Shown here in pieces: positions 15,279 to 24,414 of a DNA stretch of 55,809 nucleotides. The notes below the pieces were generated by a model. The model had not been told where the DNA came from, did no database searches, and was given only the letters and a program-made list of their open reading frames with translations. Positions within the stretch are counted from its first letter, which is position 1. Each line of letters starts with the position of its first letter. Source of the stretch: Acidobacteriota bacterium (GTDB taxonomy: Bacteria; Acidobacteriota; Blastocatellia; Pyrinomonadales; Pyrinomonadaceae); NCBI GenBank assembly GCA_019639135.1, contig JAHBSL010000026.1:1-55809 (forward strand), read 5' to 3'. The position numbers were made by a program, and so were the translations under genes.

Positions 15279-17294
15279 TTAGTTTAGATAGCCGAGTGCT
15301 ATATCCGGCACGTAGCTCAAGGGATCTTCGTTCTTCATTTTCAAATAGAATTCGGTCAACATCGGCTTAGCGCCGGTTTTCGCGAGTTCTTCAATCCCGT
15401 CCAACTTTCTGCGATCAAGGTTTGCGTTGATTTTCCATATTCGAACTGCGTCAACAATATCTCCAGACTTTGCAGCCGTTACCGCAATTTCACTGAGATC
15501 ATTTCCCCAATAATTGAATCCTTCATGAAACATCTTCTCGGCCTTTCGCCAGTCACCGATTTCGATATAGGCAGCAAACAAATTGCGTTCAACATCCTCC
15601 CTCGTAAAGTTATGGTCTTGGTCATATATTTCCGGGGCTATTTTCCGACACATTTCCAGAAGCGGTGCGGCTCGTTTGTATTCAGATATCGACATCATTG
15701 CTTCCGCAAGCGAAAATGCACGATTCACAACGCTCTTCATGGCCAGTTCAGACAGTTTGTTCCAAACAGCGTCACGCCGCTTAGGTTCCCAAGCCTCGCT
15801 TTCCATAACTATTTCAACTAGATACTTTTCTTCGCGTTTCCATTTTGACTTTGATTCCAGGAGATTGGGTAGTAACTCGGTGTTAGCAAATAGTTCGTCA
15901 CGGAGATCATTTCGGTCATTGGTTACAATGCGTCCTACAAGAAAAAGATACTGTTTATTGTCGGCACAAAGTTTAAATTCATTACGAAGTATGGTGTTTA
16001 CATCTTCTTCATAATTCTCATGTACGTTCAAGCTCATTGCGAACAAAAGATGCCATCGCTTTTGCTCGGCGTCAGGCCCGTTGTACTTACAGGGAAATAG
16101 GGGCAAGGCATCCTTGTATGTCTGCCACTCTAATTCCCTTTCGTTTCGACCTTGATAGTACTTAGCCCTATCGATCCAATAGAACGGCGAATCCTTTTTT
16201 TGTGCCTCATCCTGTATTATTCTCTCCTCGATGACTCTTTGTCCGGACGCAGCCTGCGTCAGCCCGGCCAATCGGAAAACATCATCTTTTTGTATATCAC
16301 TCGTATCCATCGCTGTCAGATCTTCGGTCAAAGGCTGAGCCAGATGCGGACGTTTGCTCGAAAAATATATTTCAGCTAATGCTTTTTTAGTCCAATAGCG
16401 AAGCTGTTTTTCAGGATTCTTTACTACAGGTGGAACCGAGGCATATCGAAAGGCCCGCTCTGTAAACAAAGTTGCATCCTCTTCGCCATATGGCAGCGAT
16501 AAGGACTTTTCAAGTAATTTGGCCGCGAGCTCAGAATTCTGGTGGCGTACTGTAATGGCTAGATCATAGGCTCCATAAGCAGAATCAGTTGGCACGACTT
16601 CGGCTAACCACGAAATGCTGCGCTTATAAGAAGGCGAACACGGCGGCATGGAACAAATCATTTCCGAAGCGATAGCCCGCAGATACTTTTTTACCAGATA
16701 GTGATCTGATGGATCTTGTCTTATCTTCTGCTCCATTTCGTCATAGACTTCGGCTGCTGTGCCAAGGTCTCGTTTAAGCCCAAGCCATGCATCCCACCAG
16801 GTGTCATATTGAAGGGCTCGAATTTCTAACCATTTTTCAAGCTCGGCAATCTCATTCCTTTCTTTCCAAAGTTCGACAAACCCCCGTACATTATCGTCAC
16901 CGGCTAAGGCGATGTTTTCGTAAAAGAGTTTTCGTCCCTCGAAATCGTCTTTATCGATCGCATTTTGTGCGACATTGAAACTGTAACTTGCATAAGGCGA
17001 GGAATTCCGGTCATTGGCCTTGGCGAGTTGAAGAAGTGTTGAGTGGGATCTGGAACGCTGGCCGGCACGACCGAAAATGCTAAGCCTTATCAGCAAGTCT
17101 TTGGTATTACCGGGGGATGGCTTACTAGCCAACTCACTCGAAATACTCCCTAGATCGCTTTTTTGGAGCATCTTGTCAACTAAAGCTTCGATAGATTCTG
17201 TATCCACTTCAAGTTTATTGAAAGTGGTCGCCGGGACGGTGAGAGCTAGAAATAGGATCACAGGTAAGACAGCTCTAATGAATGATAGCCGCAT
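15279..17294 (-). CDS. Large exported helical-repeat protein, low GC
   Basis: 671 residues from the ATG at 17294. A GTG five codons upstream overlaps the GGTGGAG ribosome-binding site, so it is rejected as start. A signal peptide (MRLSFIRAVLPVILFLALTV) is followed by long amphipathic helices resembling TPR/Sel1-type repeats (EKWLEIRALQYDTWWDAWLG, AAYIEIGDWRKAEKMFHEGF). No catalytic motif is seen and I do not recognise the family. The DNA is visibly AT-richer than the flanking dinB-like and hisS genes, which suggests recent acquisition. About 200 AT-rich non-coding bases separate it from the end of hisS. Confidence 0.7.
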   Translation of the reverse strand: MRLSFIRAVLPVILFLALTVPATTFNKLEVDTESIEALVDKMLQKSDLGSISSELASKPSPGNTKDLLIRLSIFGRAGQRSRSHSTLLQLAKANDRNSSPYASYSFNVAQNAIDKDDFEGRKLFYENIALAGDDNVRGFVELWKERNEIAELEKWLEIRALQYDTWWDAWLGLKRDLGTAAEVYDEMEQKIRQDPSDHYLVKKYLRAIASEMICSMPPCSPSYKRSISWLAEVVPTDSAYGAYDLAITVRHQNSELAAKLLEKSLSLPYGEEDATLFTERAFRYASVPPVVKNPEKQLRYWTKKALAEIYFSSKRPHLAQPLTEDLTAMDTSDIQKDDVFRLAGLTQAASGQRVIEERIIQDEAQKKDSPFYWIDRAKYYQGRNERELEWQTYKDALPLFPCKYNGPDAEQKRWHLLFAMSLNVHENYEEDVNTILRNEFKLCADNKQYLFLVGRIVTNDRNDLRDELFANTELLPNLLESKSKWKREEKYLVEIVMESEAWEPKRRDAVWNKLSELAMKSVVNRAFSLAEAMMSISEYKRAAPLLEMCRKIAPEIYDQDHNFTREDVERNLFAAYIEIGDWRKAEKMFHEGFNYWGNDLSEIAVTAAKSGDIVDAVRIWKINANLDRRKLDGIEELAKTGAKPMLTEFYLKMKNEDPLSYVPDIALGYLN

Positions 17295-17498
17295 AGGATA
17301 AAACTCCACCTGATTTCAGTAACTACTATTGGATCTGCCGTCTGGGATGTTTTAATCCTCCATATTGGTTGCTTTGCAGAGCACTCATTATGACCCTGCT
17401 TAATTGCTTGGGCTCAAATATATTAAGAAGATAGTACTCAATCAACGGTCGTAATTTTTTACTTCGCAGATGGATCTACTTGACCATTGAGGTACCAA

Positions 17499-18863
17499 CT
17501 ACTTGATATTTCTCGCAGCTTCTTCCCGGATAAATGTCTTTTGCTCTCCGGTTTGCATGTTCTTGAGCGTGACCTTGCTTTCGGCGATCTCTGTTTCGCC
17601 GAGGACGGCGACGTAGGGGACGTTGATCTGGTCGGCGTATTTCATTTGTTTGCCGAATTTGTCCGGTTCGGGATAGACGGTGACGCGGAGGCCCGCGGAG
17701 CGGAGTTCGGCGGCGAGCTTTAGCGATTCGGCGATCGTCTCCTCGCTCCAGATGGTGACCATTACGTCGGCGGGGGTCGAATCGGCGATCTCCGGCGGGA
17801 ACATTCTGCGTTCCTCCATCACGACGAGAATCCGTTCAAGCCCGAGCGAGAATCCGCAGGCGGGGATCTGCTCCTTGCCAAACATCCCGATCAGTCCGTC
17901 GTAACGGCCGCCGCCGCCGAGGCTTCCGGCGAGGTCGGGGACCGTTATCTCAAAGATCGCTCCGGTGTAATAAGAAAGCCCCCGAGCGAGCGATGGATCG
18001 AGTTGAACCGGGCAATCGCCTGCAAACGTTAGAACGTGGCCGATATCGGTCAGCACCTCGTTGCTTACGATGTTCACCAAGTTGCTGACAATCGTTCGGT
18101 TGACCTCCTTTCCGTCGTCAACTATCTTTTGCGTTTGCTCAAAAATGTCGAGCAGCATTGTAGCCGCCGCTTCGCCGATGCCGCGTTCGGCCAGCTCTTT
18201 TGCGACGCCTTCTGCACCGATCTTGTCGAGCTTGTCGATGGCAACAAGCGCATCGCCATGCTTTTCGGCGGGAACGCCGGCGGTATCCAGAATGTCCGCC
18301 AGCACCTCGCGGTGGTTCAAACGAATCGTGAAGTCCGCAAACCCAAGCCGGCGAAGTATCGCTGTAACCGCCATTATCAGCTCCGCCTCAATGGTCATCG
18401 ACGATGAGCCGATGGCGTCCACATCGCATTGATAGAACTCACGGAAGCGGCCGCGGGCGGGGCGGTCGGCCCGCCAGACGGGCTGTATCTGATAGCGTTT
18501 GAAGAACTTCGGCAGTTCGTTCCGGTGATGGGCGACGACGCGGGCGAGCGGAACGGTCAGGTCATATCTCAGCGCCAGATCGCTCAATTCGTTCAGAGTG
18601 CGCGATTCATCGCGTTCCGACGGGCTAAAGCCCGCACTCTGAACAAGTTTTTCCCCGCGTTTCAGGATCTTGAAGATAAGCTGATTGCCTTCCTCGCCGT
18701 ATTTGCCCATCAGCGTTTCGAGATTCTCGACCGCGGGCGTTTCGAGCGGCTCGAAGCCGTAGCTTTCGTAAACCTCTTTGATGATGCCGATAACGTATTC
18801 GCGTTTGCGGACATCAGCAGGGAGAAAATCGCGCATGCCGCGCGCCGGATTGGTCTTTGACAT
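17499..18863 (-). CDS. hisS: Histidyl-tRNA synthetase
   Basis: 454 residues from the ATG at 18863 (MSKTNPARGMRDFLPADVRK, the usual class II start). Motif 2 appears as GRFREFYQCDVDAIG, the histidine-binding HisA motif as LARGLSYYTGAIFEI, and motif 3 as GFSLGLERI. The anticodon-binding domain occupies the last 100 residues (DVMVTIWSEETIAESLKLAA). A longer frame to 18890 would start inside the neighbouring inverted repeat and is rejected. It is separated from the carbonic anhydrase gene by the repeat element at 18876-18942. Confidence 0.95.
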   Translation of the reverse strand: MSKTNPARGMRDFLPADVRKREYVIGIIKEVYESYGFEPLETPAVENLETLMGKYGEEGNQLIFKILKRGEKLVQSAGFSPSERDESRTLNELSDLALRYDLTVPLARVVAHHRNELPKFFKRYQIQPVWRADRPARGRFREFYQCDVDAIGSSSMTIEAELIMAVTAILRRLGFADFTIRLNHREVLADILDTAGVPAEKHGDALVAIDKLDKIGAEGVAKELAERGIGEAAATMLLDIFEQTQKIVDDGKEVNRTIVSNLVNIVSNEVLTDIGHVLTFAGDCPVQLDPSLARGLSYYTGAIFEITVPDLAGSLGGGGRYDGLIGMFGKEQIPACGFSLGLERILVVMEERRMFPPEIADSTPADVMVTIWSEETIAESLKLAAELRSAGLRVTVYPEPDKFGKQMKYADQINVPYVAVLGETEIAESKVTLKNMQTGEQKTFIREEAARNIK

Positions 18864-18875
18864 AAACGCTAGTTT

Positions 18876-18942
18876 ACCGCAGAGACGCAAAGACGCAGAG
18901 GAAGATCGAGAGAGAAACTCTGCGTCTCCGCGTCTCGGCGGT
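18876..18942. repeat. CGCAGAG-type inverted repeat, copy 2
   Basis: Two 25-base arms (18876-18900 and 18918-18942) are inverted repeats with 3 mismatches, around a 17-base spacer. The left arm begins ACCGCAGAGACGCAAAGACG. The element exactly fills the gap between the hisS start region and the end of the carbonic anhydrase gene. It would fold into a long hairpin in RNA from either strand. Related words occur at 7053-7103. Confidence 0.75.
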
Positions 18943-19449
18943 TCATCTGTAGTGCTGCTTTAGTTCGACGTAGTTTTGCCAGAAGCGCGGAAGGTCGGCG
19001 AGTTCGGCGGCAGTTAGCGGGCGTTTGACGCGGGCCGGCGATCCCATGACGAGCGAGCCCGACGGTATCTCGGTTCCGGGCGTCAGCAGCGAGCCGGCCG
19101 CGACCAGCGAATTTGCCCCGACCCGGACGCCATCCAGCAAGATCGCCCCGATGCCGATCAAGCAGCCCGTTTCGACATAGCAGCCGTGGAGCGTCACGCG
19201 GTGACCGACCGTCACTTCGTGTTCGAGGATGGTCGAGTGTGTCTCGGAGCTGACGTGGATGACGGTCGCGTCCTGGATGTTCGTCCTTGCGCCGATGCGG
19301 ATAAAATTCACATCGCCGCGGACGACGGACCCGAACCAAATGCTCGCATCTTCGCCGATCTCGACATCGCCGATGACGATGGCATCATCGGCAATGAAAG
19401 CCGTTCCGTGAATGTTTGGTTCTGCGCCGTTAAACGCTTTGATCGACAT
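18943..19449 (-). CDS. Gamma-class carbonic anhydrase-like hexapeptide protein
   Basis: 168 residues of left-handed beta-helix with hexapeptide repeats (IADDAIVIGDVEIGEDASIW and onward). The three zinc histidines of the gamma class appear as ATVIHVSS, TVGHRVTLHGC. Asn/Gln residues around GARTNIQDATVIH fit the YrdA/CaiE/PaaY branch. It may be a carbonic anhydrase or an acyl-transferase-like relative; activity is not assured in this branch. The stop codon abuts the inverted repeat at 18942. Confidence 0.85.
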   Translation of the reverse strand: MSIKAFNGAEPNIHGTAFIADDAIVIGDVEIGEDASIWFGSVVRGDVNFIRIGARTNIQDATVIHVSSETHSTILEHEVTVGHRVTLHGCYVETGCLIGIGAILLDGVRVGANSLVAAGSLLTPGTEIPSGSLVMGSPARVKRPLTAAELADLPRFWQNYVELKQHYR

Positions 19450-19461
19450 GACAAATTCGGC

Positions 19462-19824
19462 TTAGTCAAGATTGCGCCCGATCACCATAGACGCATTTAT
19501 TTCCACGATCTCGAACGTTAAGAAGAGTTTCTCAACAATGTCGATGTTCGATTCGAACATATGCAAAAGCGAATCGTTGTTCAAATTGCCTGCCGAAACA
19601 AACAAAAGCTTCTGGGGTGAATGCGTCAGTAACTTGAGGCTTAGGAAATCTGAGTCCTTTGTGACAACAATTCGACCGTCTGAATCAGCGATCTTCGCGA
19701 CAGAATCGTCCGCTGTCCGGTTTCGCTCAGGAAGATCAAGCGTGTGGATCGAATCATGTCCGATGGAGCAAAACCAGTTGCTTAAGCGACGCGGCAATTG
19801 AGCATCAACGATCAATTTCATCAC
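19462..19824 (-). CDS. DUF5615 PIN-like toxin candidate
   Basis: 120 residues. Features of DUF5615 PIN-like proteins: LIVDAQLPRRLSNWF at the start (first acidic residue), GHDSIHTLDLPERNRTADDS, and VVTKDSDFLSL (second acidic patch). These are the acidic residues of a PIN-type RNase site. Its start overlaps the preceding DUF433 gene by 4 bases (ATGA), a standard toxin-antitoxin arrangement. Inferred to be the toxin of this pair. Confidence 0.85.
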   Translation of the reverse strand: MMKLIVDAQLPRRLSNWFCSIGHDSIHTLDLPERNRTADDSVAKIADSDGRIVVTKDSDFLSLKLLTHSPQKLLFVSAGNLNNDSLLHMFESNIDIVEKLFLTFEIVEINASMVIGRNLD

Positions 19825-20063
19825 GCCGCAATAGCTTCAGTTACGCTACCTAATTTCGAAAGCCTTGTTGCGAAATGCAAAGCGGCATAGATGTCCTCTT
19901 TCTCGAGGTCCTCATAGTCCGCCAAGATCTCTTCAGTGGTCATGCCTGACGACAACAGCTCCAGGATCAGCTCGACCGGATAGCGCATATTTCGGATGGT
20001 CGGTTTGCCGAAACAGATCTCGGGATTCATCGTGATTCGCTTTAGTAGATCTTCGGATTCCAT
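19821..20063 (-). CDS. DUF433 antitoxin candidate
   Basis: 80 residues, DUF433 helix-turn-helix family: RITMNPEICFGKPTIRNMRY, VELILELLSSGMTTEEILAD, then YEDLEKEDIYAALHFATRLS. The family is regularly paired with DUF5615 or VapC-like toxins, and the 4-base overlap with the DUF5615 gene supports coupling. Likely role: neutralise the toxin and repress the pair. Compare the orphan DUF433-like protein at 41089. Confidence 0.85.
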   Translation of the reverse strand: MESEDLLKRITMNPEICFGKPTIRNMRYPVELILELLSSGMTTEEILADYEDLEKEDIYAALHFATRLSKLGSVTEAIAA

Positions 20064-20100
20064 AGCAATAACTTATCACAGATACGTGTTTGCGGTTTTA

Positions 20101-21846
20101 CTATTTTCCGAGCTTCCGCCGCAACATTGAAATGACCTGCTCGACCTCGCCGATCCGGAGGAGCTTGGCCGCGACGAGGAAAGTTACGCCGCCGAGGCCG
20201 ATCGGGATAAAGGCTTCGAGGAGCCGCGAGACGAGCGTTTCTGCGACAAAAAGCCCCGAAATGTAGCGATAGCTGAAGTAGCAGACGGCGGACATCGCCG
20301 CCGATGCGATGGCGACCTTGACGAATGCCACCGCGATGTCGCGCCCATTGAGCCGGCCGATCTTGCGGCGCATCATCACCGTCAGCGCAATGAAATTTAC
20401 GAGCGCCACGGTCGAGGTGGCGAGGGCGACACCGACGTGGCCAAAGCCGTTCGGCCGCTCGGGCGTCACGCCGATGCCGGAGAGAAAGACCATCATCCCG
20501 TAGCTGACCGGAGCGTGAACGAGCACCGATGCGAGGCTGATGTACATCGGCGTCTTGGCGTCGTCAAGTGCGTAAAAGGAGGGCGAAAGCACCTTGATCG
20601 CTGCGTAGCCCGCGAGCCCGATCGAATATGCCGCGAGTGCCCATGCGACCATATTGGTATCGAATGCCCGGAACGGCCCGCCTTGATAGATCAAAGCTAC
20701 GATGGGCTCGCCTAGAACGATAAGCCCGCATGCCGCCGGCACCGTCAGCAGAAAAACAAGCTTCATCGCGTCCGAGAGCGTCGAGCGAAACTTGACGATA
20801 TTCTCCTCCGCCGCAAGCCGAGAAAGTGCCGGGATCGCCGCCGTGCCGATGGCAACGCCAAAGAGCCCGATCGGAAACTGCATTAGCCTAAACGAAAAGC
20901 TGAGCCAGGAATTTCCGCCTTCGATGCCCGAGACAACGAACATATCTACAAGCACTTTGACCTGCACCGCCGAGGTGCCGATGATCGCCGGCCCCATCAG
21001 CCGCATCACGCGTTTCACTCCCGGATCGGAGAAGTTCAGTATTGGCGAGAATCGAAAACCGACCTTGAGCAGCGACGGCACCTGAATCAGCAATTGGGCC
21101 GCGCCGCCGACGAGCGTCCCGATGGCCATTCCGATGATCGCCCATTGGGCCGCGACGCTTGGTATCAAGGTCTTGTCATCTGAGATCTCCCAAGTACCGC
21201 CGCTCAACCAATAAGCGAAAAAGATGCCGGTCGTGATCGAAAAGATGTTGAACGCGGTCGAGGCCGATGCCGGAATGCCGAACCGGCCCTTTGTGTTCAG
21301 CACGCCCATCGCTAACGCAGCCAAAGCGACCAGCAAAATGAACGGGAACATTATCTGCGTCAGCGTTACGGCAAGAGCGGCCTTTTCGGGCGGGAAGCCG
21401 CGAGCAAGGAGCGGGACGACCAAAGGTACTATCAGAATGCCGATCACCGTTATGCCGCTCATCACAACGGCGAGAACATTGAAAACCAGCGACGCGAGCT
21501 GCCATGCCTCGATCTCCGTTTTCTTTATTTGGTAATCGGTAAAGACCTTGACGAATGCCGCCGAAAGAGCCCCTTCGGCAAAGAGGTCGCGGAGTATGTT
21601 CGGTATCTTGAAAGCGACGACGAACGCGTCGTAAAGATATCCGGCGCCAAAGAAACGGGCGAAAACGGTCTCGCGGACGAGCCCGAGGACGCGGGAGAAC
21701 ATCACGGCGATCGAGACTATTCCGGCGGACTTTGCGACGCTTCGCTGTTTGGTCGGCGGTTCGGCGGCGGCCTCTTCGGCGATCGAGGGATCGGCGAGCT
21801 GCTCCGGTGATTCGCTTTCGATTGGTTCTTGATCGGTCTGGGCCAT
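20101..21846 (-). CDS. murJ: Lipid II flippase MurJ
   Basis: 581 residues from the ATG at 21846. A longer frame to 21978 would run through the dacB terminator and reads as non-protein, so it is rejected. The MurJ/MviN signature follows a 50-residue polar N-terminus: VMFSRVLGLVRETVFARFFG and LRDLFAEGALSAAFVKVFTD. About 14 membrane segments can be counted. It flips lipid-linked peptidoglycan precursor across the inner membrane. It is preceded by the peptidoglycan gene dacB, so both fit a cell-wall neighbourhood, although a terminator separates them. Confidence 0.92.
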   Translation of the reverse strand: MAQTDQEPIESESPEQLADPSIAEEAAAEPPTKQRSVAKSAGIVSIAVMFSRVLGLVRETVFARFFGAGYLYDAFVVAFKIPNILRDLFAEGALSAAFVKVFTDYQIKKTEIEAWQLASLVFNVLAVVMSGITVIGILIVPLVVPLLARGFPPEKAALAVTLTQIMFPFILLVALAALAMGVLNTKGRFGIPASASTAFNIFSITTGIFFAYWLSGGTWEISDDKTLIPSVAAQWAIIGMAIGTLVGGAAQLLIQVPSLLKVGFRFSPILNFSDPGVKRVMRLMGPAIIGTSAVQVKVLVDMFVVSGIEGGNSWLSFSFRLMQFPIGLFGVAIGTAAIPALSRLAAEENIVKFRSTLSDAMKLVFLLTVPAACGLIVLGEPIVALIYQGGPFRAFDTNMVAWALAAYSIGLAGYAAIKVLSPSFYALDDAKTPMYISLASVLVHAPVSYGMMVFLSGIGVTPERPNGFGHVGVALATSTVALVNFIALTVMMRRKIGRLNGRDIAVAFVKVAIASAAMSAVCYFSYRYISGLFVAETLVSRLLEAFIPIGLGGVTFLVAAKLLRIGEVEQVISMLRRKLGK

Positions 21847-21910
21847 GGGTCGGCTGCTTCCAAAGCAAGAAGTTTGCATCAACCGCGTCCGGCATTCAAC
21901 CGCAAAATTG

Positions 21911-21941
21911 AAAAGAGGAAGCCGGTGTGGCTTCCCCTTGG
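21911..21941 (-). terminator. Rho-independent terminator of dacB
   Basis: Read on the minus strand, GGAAGCC-ACACC-GGCTTCC (21917-21935) with A/G-rich and C/T-rich extensions is followed by CTCTTTTCAATTTT. It lies 30 bases after the dacB stop and upstream of murJ. Confidence 0.75.
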
Positions 21942-21964
21942 TTAAATTGATAATGGGATGGCTC

Positions 21965-23371
21965 TTAGTTTCCGGCAACGCGCGGCCGCGAATCCGGGTA
22001 AGCGAAGGCGGTCTTTGTCAGCAAAGCATCGACCGAAGAGCCGCTGTAGCCGATCGGAGCGGCGCCGCCGAACTGGCCCTGAATGAGCGAAACGTAATAA
22101 TTCTGGAACGAGCGGAATCGCGGAACGCTGCCGCGTTGGTTAAAGATCACGAAGAGCAAGCGGCCGTTGCGGGTGCCGATCTCGCCGGCAAGTGCGCTGA
22201 CGCCGCCATCGGTCCGGCCAAGCGTGCCGGTCTTGCCGACGACGCTGCCGCGTGAAAAATCTGTTGCAAAGCGGCCCTCAAGCGTTCCGCTGTCCATACC
22301 CGCGACCGGCATTACGTCCTCAAGCGACATATCCCATTCGCCAAGCTTTGCCCGGAGCGTGCGGAGCAGTCGCATCATCGCCGAAGCCGTCACGCGGTTG
22401 ATGCCGAGCCCGCTGGCGGTCTGGATGTAAAATTCCTGCGGGCTCGAGCCCGTATCTTCCTGAACCGTTCGTGCGATGCCGAACGGGCCGCCGGCCATAT
22501 CGCCGAGCTTTTCCGACAAGAAATTGTTCGAGTAGCTCATCATCACCTTGACGACGTCCTTAAGCGGAGCCGACTGGTGCGAGAAGAGCAGATTCGCGTC
22601 GGCCGGCCGAGGCTGAACGTAAGCACTGCCGGTGAACGAAACGCTCGGCATCTCATTGAGCTGCTGATACTTGCCCGAATTGATGCGGAAGTTGCCCCAA
22701 GCCCGCGTTGCCGCCGCCGGACGCTTTGCGGCGTCCATCGTATTCAAAAGCGTCTGGCCCGAGCGGGCGGTGATATTGCCGTAGTTGAAGACGAGCGAAC
22801 CGTCAAGGAAGAGGTCGCCCTGGACACTTCGGATTCCGATGCGGTTGAGTTCATTTGCGAGGTTTATTGCGTCCTCGTAGGAAAATACCGGGTCGATGCC
22901 GGTGATGTAAAGATTGCCACGGATGGTCGCGGTCGCTTGGTCGTAGCTGCCGTCCGTCCAGACGTTGGTCGAAAAACGGTAGTTAGGGCCGTATCGCTTC
23001 AGCACCGCGTAGGTCGTCGCGATCTTGACGTTCGAGGCCGGATTGAGCGGTGTATCGGTGCCGGAGGCTATAACAACGTCGCCGCGAAGATTCTCGACCA
23101 AAATGCCGGAAAGGCCCGGGATCGGGGTTTCGGCAAGGATCGGGATCGACGTCTTTACGCCTGAAATAGGAGCATTGACACCGGCAACTACGTCATCCGC
23201 ACGCGAGGATCTGCCCGTCCGCTTGATAAGCGGTGTAGGAGTCGGAGCAGGCTCACGCTGCACCTGTATGTCCTGCAAGAGCGGCCGCGAGACCGTCTGT
23301 GCGGTAACGCCTTCGCCAAGGGCGAAAAAGGCCGCCGCAAGCAGGATGCTTTTTACTACTGAATTCGTCAT
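21965..23371 (-). CDS. dacB: D-alanyl-D-alanine carboxypeptidase, S13 / PBP4 type
   Basis: 468 residues with a signal peptide (MTNSVVKSILLAAAFFALGE). The three penicillin-binding motifs are present: SNVK in TPLNPASNVKIATTYAVL (SxxK), SNN in MSYSNNFLSEKLG (SxN), and KTG in VVGKTGTLGRTDGG. The long insert between the first two motifs is characteristic of the S13 family. It hydrolyses the terminal D-Ala of periplasmic peptidoglycan. The N-terminal 60 residues after the signal are Pro/Thr-rich and probably unstructured. It has its own terminator ahead of murJ. Confidence 0.88.
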   Translation of the reverse strand: MTNSVVKSILLAAAFFALGEGVTAQTVSRPLLQDIQVQREPAPTPTPLIKRTGRSSRADDVVAGVNAPISGVKTSIPILAETPIPGLSGILVENLRGDVVIASGTDTPLNPASNVKIATTYAVLKRYGPNYRFSTNVWTDGSYDQATATIRGNLYITGIDPVFSYEDAINLANELNRIGIRSVQGDLFLDGSLVFNYGNITARSGQTLLNTMDAAKRPAAATRAWGNFRINSGKYQQLNEMPSVSFTGSAYVQPRPADANLLFSHQSAPLKDVVKVMMSYSNNFLSEKLGDMAGGPFGIARTVQEDTGSSPQEFYIQTASGLGINRVTASAMMRLLRTLRAKLGEWDMSLEDVMPVAGMDSGTLEGRFATDFSRGSVVGKTGTLGRTDGGVSALAGEIGTRNGRLLFVIFNQRGSVPRFRSFQNYYVSLIQGQFGGAAPIGYSGSSVDALLTKTAFAYPDSRPRVAGN

Positions 23372-23704
23372 TAAAGCTTATCTAAAGGGTGTTGTGAGGA
23401 ATGCCCAATTTCCGTACTTAACGGGCATTTGTCAGTATAGCAATCCTCAACCGGGTATTCAACCCCGTTTTTTGCCCCTCGCCGGCAGCCTTCGCTGCCG
23501 CTTTCATTAGATACCTTGTACATCGAAAGCGATGCACCAAATCACAACCGGCGATGATGATTGCCATCGCAATAGCTAATAACGCCGTTCCGCGCGGTTT
23601 TGTTCCGATATCCGGATGTTAAATCTCGCGGCATGAGGCCGCCGGAAGCGAAAAATCGTTGACACGGATGTAACACAGGCATAGAATTTTGTTTTGCCAA
23701 CATT
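23372..23704. promoter_or_regulatory. Divergent intergenic region with a consensus sigma-70 promoter for the glycosylase gene
   Basis: 333 bases between divergent dacB and the ogg gene. TTGACA (23659-23664), a 17-base spacer and TAGAAT (23682-23687) form the best sigma-70 promoter in the window; the GTG start follows at 23705. A GC hairpin CGGCAGC-CTTC-GCTGCCG lies at 23483-23500. No gene is seen in the remainder. Confidence 0.75.
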
Positions 23705-24367
23705 GTGAAAAAACAGGCCGGCCCCGTCACGCTTGACTTGATAAAGAAGACGCACCGCGCGAGGCGAGCCGAGATCCGTGGGCGTCTTCGTGAGTTTGAG
23801 TTGATCCTTGAAACGGGCTCGGACGAAAAGCTCTGGGAAGAAATGGTGTTTTGCTTCTTCACCGGCGGCTGCTCGGCAAAGATGGGGCTTCGCTCGATAG
23901 AGGCGACGCGGGACCTGCTGATGAGCGGAAGCCAACCGGAACTCGCCGACGCACTCGTCGGCAGCCATCGCTACCCGAACGCGCGGTCGAAATATATCAC
24001 CTTTACCCGCGGCAACCTTTTCGGGAATGGACGCATCTCGCTGAAAAGTAAGCTCGTTTCATTTACCGACCCTTTTGAAAGACGCGATTGGCTGGTCAAG
24101 GACCCCGGCATTAAAGGCCTTGGCTATAAGGAGGCCAGCCATTACCTTCGCAACATCGGCTACAAGGGCTACGCGATCCTTGATAAGCATGTTTTGAACT
24201 GCCTCGCGGAGCTCGGCGTCATCGACGACCCGAAACCGCCTTCGACACGTGCCCGCTATCTGGAAGCAGAAGCGCGGCTCAAGTCATTTGCCCGAGAGCT
24301 TAGGATCGACCCTGACGAGATGGATCTCGTGCTTTGGTCGATCAAGACCGGAGAGATACTCAAATAA
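23705..24367 (+). CDS. Ogg2-type 8-oxoguanine DNA glycosylase / AP lyase
   Basis: 220 residues from a GTG start. The helix-hairpin-helix region IKGLGYKEASHYLRNIGYKG contains the candidate catalytic Lys142, and YAILDKHVL gives the catalytic Asp160, as in the Ogg2 (N-glycosylase/DNA lyase) family known best from archaea and Thermotoga. The C-terminus ends LVLWSIKTGEILK, near the end of Ogg2 proteins, where a terminal Lys is important for 8-oxoguanine recognition. It would excise 8-oxoguanine and cut the abasic site. No DNA-repair neighbours are present. Confidence 0.85.
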   Translation: MKKQAGPVTLDLIKKTHRARRAEIRGRLREFELILETGSDEKLWEEMVFCFFTGGCSAKMGLRSIEATRDLLMSGSQPELADALVGSHRYPNARSKYITFTRGNLFGNGRISLKSKLVSFTDPFERRDWLVKDPGIKGLGYKEASHYLRNIGYKGYAILDKHVLNCLAELGVIDDPKPPSTRARYLEAEARLKSFARELRIDPDEMDLVLWSIKTGEILK

Positions 24368-24414
24368 CCTGTATGTGAACAAACCGAACACGATCGGAAA
24401 GGAGGTAAGCAATT

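Noticed and set aside
21847..21978. Upstream extension of murJ
   Set aside because: It overlaps the dacB terminator and the dacB 3' end; the usual MurJ start region is reached from 21846.
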